Shown in pieces: positions 5,945-6,525 of a stretch of DNA of 6,525 nucleotides. This DNA comes from Nanobdellota archaeon (GTDB lineage: Archaea; Nanobdellota; Nanobdellia; Pacearchaeales; UBA12030): contig JAHJTU010000022.1 in assembly GCA_018829485.1 (NCBI GenBank), forward strand, positions 1 through 6,525. Reading direction: 5' to 3'. The notes under the pieces were generated by a model that did not search any database, was not told the DNA's origin, and worked only from the letters and a program-made list of their open reading frames with translations. The position numbers and the translations under genes were made by a program. Position 1 is the stretch's first letter, and the number at the start of each line of letters is the position of its first letter.

Positions 5945-5977
5945 GTGGTTCTTTATTCATAAGGATATTATAACCAC
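5945..5977. repeat. Inverted repeat in the gltX/secreted-protein intergenic region
   Basis: The arms GTGGTT (5945-5950) and AACCAC (5972-5977) are exact inverted copies with 21 bp between them. The element abuts the upstream side of the gltX TATA box and lies before the promoter of the divergent gene, a place where a regulator could act on either. A 6 bp arm can arise by chance. Confidence 0.3.
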
Positions 5978-5995
5978 TTCAAAGGAACAACACAC

Positions 5996-6011
5996 CAAAA
6001 GATTTATAAAT
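5996..6011 (+). promoter_or_regulatory. BRE/TATA promoter of the secreted-protein gene
   Basis: CAAAAGATTTATAAAT, with the TATA box centred about 25 bp before the ATG at 6032. This predicts a leaderless transcript. The same 16 bases precede the 87-residue orphan at 1782-1797. Confidence 0.65.
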
Positions 6012-6031
6012 AAAAAAAGACATAAGATATT

Positions 6032-6525
6032 ATGAAAAACATAAAAAAGAACTTAGTAAAAGCGGGTTTAATATCATTACTTGCTATAACTCCATTAGCT
6101 TCTGCTAGTTGCAATAAAGAACATAATGCTTTTGAAGGAGCAGATGCAATGTATTTAGATAATGATTTTAATAAAGAAACACCTGATAAAAAATTCAAAA
6201 TTGAAGGTGACGGTAAGGTGTATAACCTTGAAATTAATGGAATAGATTATGAGCCAATGACACCTGAAAAAGCAATGGAAACATATGAAAAACAATACTT
6301 GAAAAACAAAAGAAGTCAGAGAATAGAAGAAATTGTTTCTGAATATTCTAAATATTTGCAAGATGATGATGAAATTCTTATGAAAAGAGCAATGAATTCT
6401 TATGTGGAAGCAATGGAAGCAGAAAAAAAAGCACAAAGAAGCACTCCTGAAATATGGGAAGTATCAGGTAAAAGATACAAGGAATTTATTTTTACTTTAA
6501 ATGATTATCAAAAGAAGTATGGTGA
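6032..6525 (+). CDS. Secreted or lipid-anchored hypothetical protein, 3' end missing
   Basis: The frame stays open to the window edge, giving 164 codons of an incomplete gene. The N-terminus is a clear signal peptide: basic MKNIKKNLVK, hydrophobic AGLISLLAITPLA (11-23), then SASC. Cleavage could follow Ala25 by an A-S-A rule; Cys27 suggests a lipid anchor, but the -3 residue is Ser rather than the usual Leu, so a lipoprotein is uncertain. The mature part is strongly charged. It has a short beta-rich stretch (KFKIEGDGKVYNLEINGIDYEP, about 54-75, shown here only to mark its ends Lys54 and Pro75) and then long Lys/Glu-rich helices (about 78-135), perhaps a coiled coil. The family is not recognised. 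The gene diverges from gltX across a 119 bp gap. Confidence 0.8.
   Translation, partial: MKNIKKNLVKAGLISLLAITPLASASCNKEHNAFEGADAMYLDNDFNKETPDKKFKIEGDGKVYNLEINGIDYEPMTPEKAMETYEKQYLKNKRSQRIEEIVSEYSKYLQDDDEILMKRAMNSYVEAMEAEKKAQRSTPEIWEVSGKRYKEFIFTLNDYQKKYG

Noticed and set aside
6004..6436. Minus-strand frames of 64 and 93 codons at the right end
   Set aside because: Phe/Ile/Cys-rich shadows opposite the secreted-protein gene, which has a clear signal peptide and promoter.

Overview
The window is very AT-rich and reads as a piece of an archaeal genome, most likely from a reduced, DPANN-type lineage (Woesearchaeota or Pacearchaeota-like; this placement is inference). The evidence is an archaeal-type glutamyl-tRNA synthetase, the RtcB RNA ligase with its partner archease, TATA boxes about 25 bp before start codons with no Shine-Dalgarno sequence (leaderless transcription), and several small orphan proteins.

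Layout from left to right. A tiny acidic open reading frame (31-111, minus) and a 126-residue orphan (247-627, plus) diverge from a shared promoter region. The orphan converges, with overlapping stop codons, on a membrane-anchored protein with a RelE/ParE-like C-terminal domain (624-1139, minus). Just upstream of that, on the same strand, is archease (1205-1636, TTG start). An A-rich spacer and an 87-residue orphan on the plus strand (1825-2088) separate archease from rtcB (2177-3634, minus). Behind rtcB lie a 171-residue orphan (3674-4189, minus) and gltX (4233-5912, minus), with gaps of about 40 bp, so gltX, the orphan and rtcB form a possible transcription unit. A divergent gene for a secreted protein begins at 6032 and runs off the right edge.

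How the genes fit together. RtcB joins RNA ends carrying 2',3'-cyclic phosphate and 5'-OH, in tRNA splicing and RNA repair, and archease activates it. GltX charges tRNA, so the core is a tRNA maturation and use neighbourhood. The RelE/ParE-like membrane protein next to archease is the most thought-provoking item: RelE-type nucleases can leave the RNA ends that RtcB seals. The GltX protein also has an altered KMSKS loop (LSATQ, with no lysine). No RNA gene, CRISPR array or mobile element was seen, and no gene-free stretch is longer than about 190 bp.
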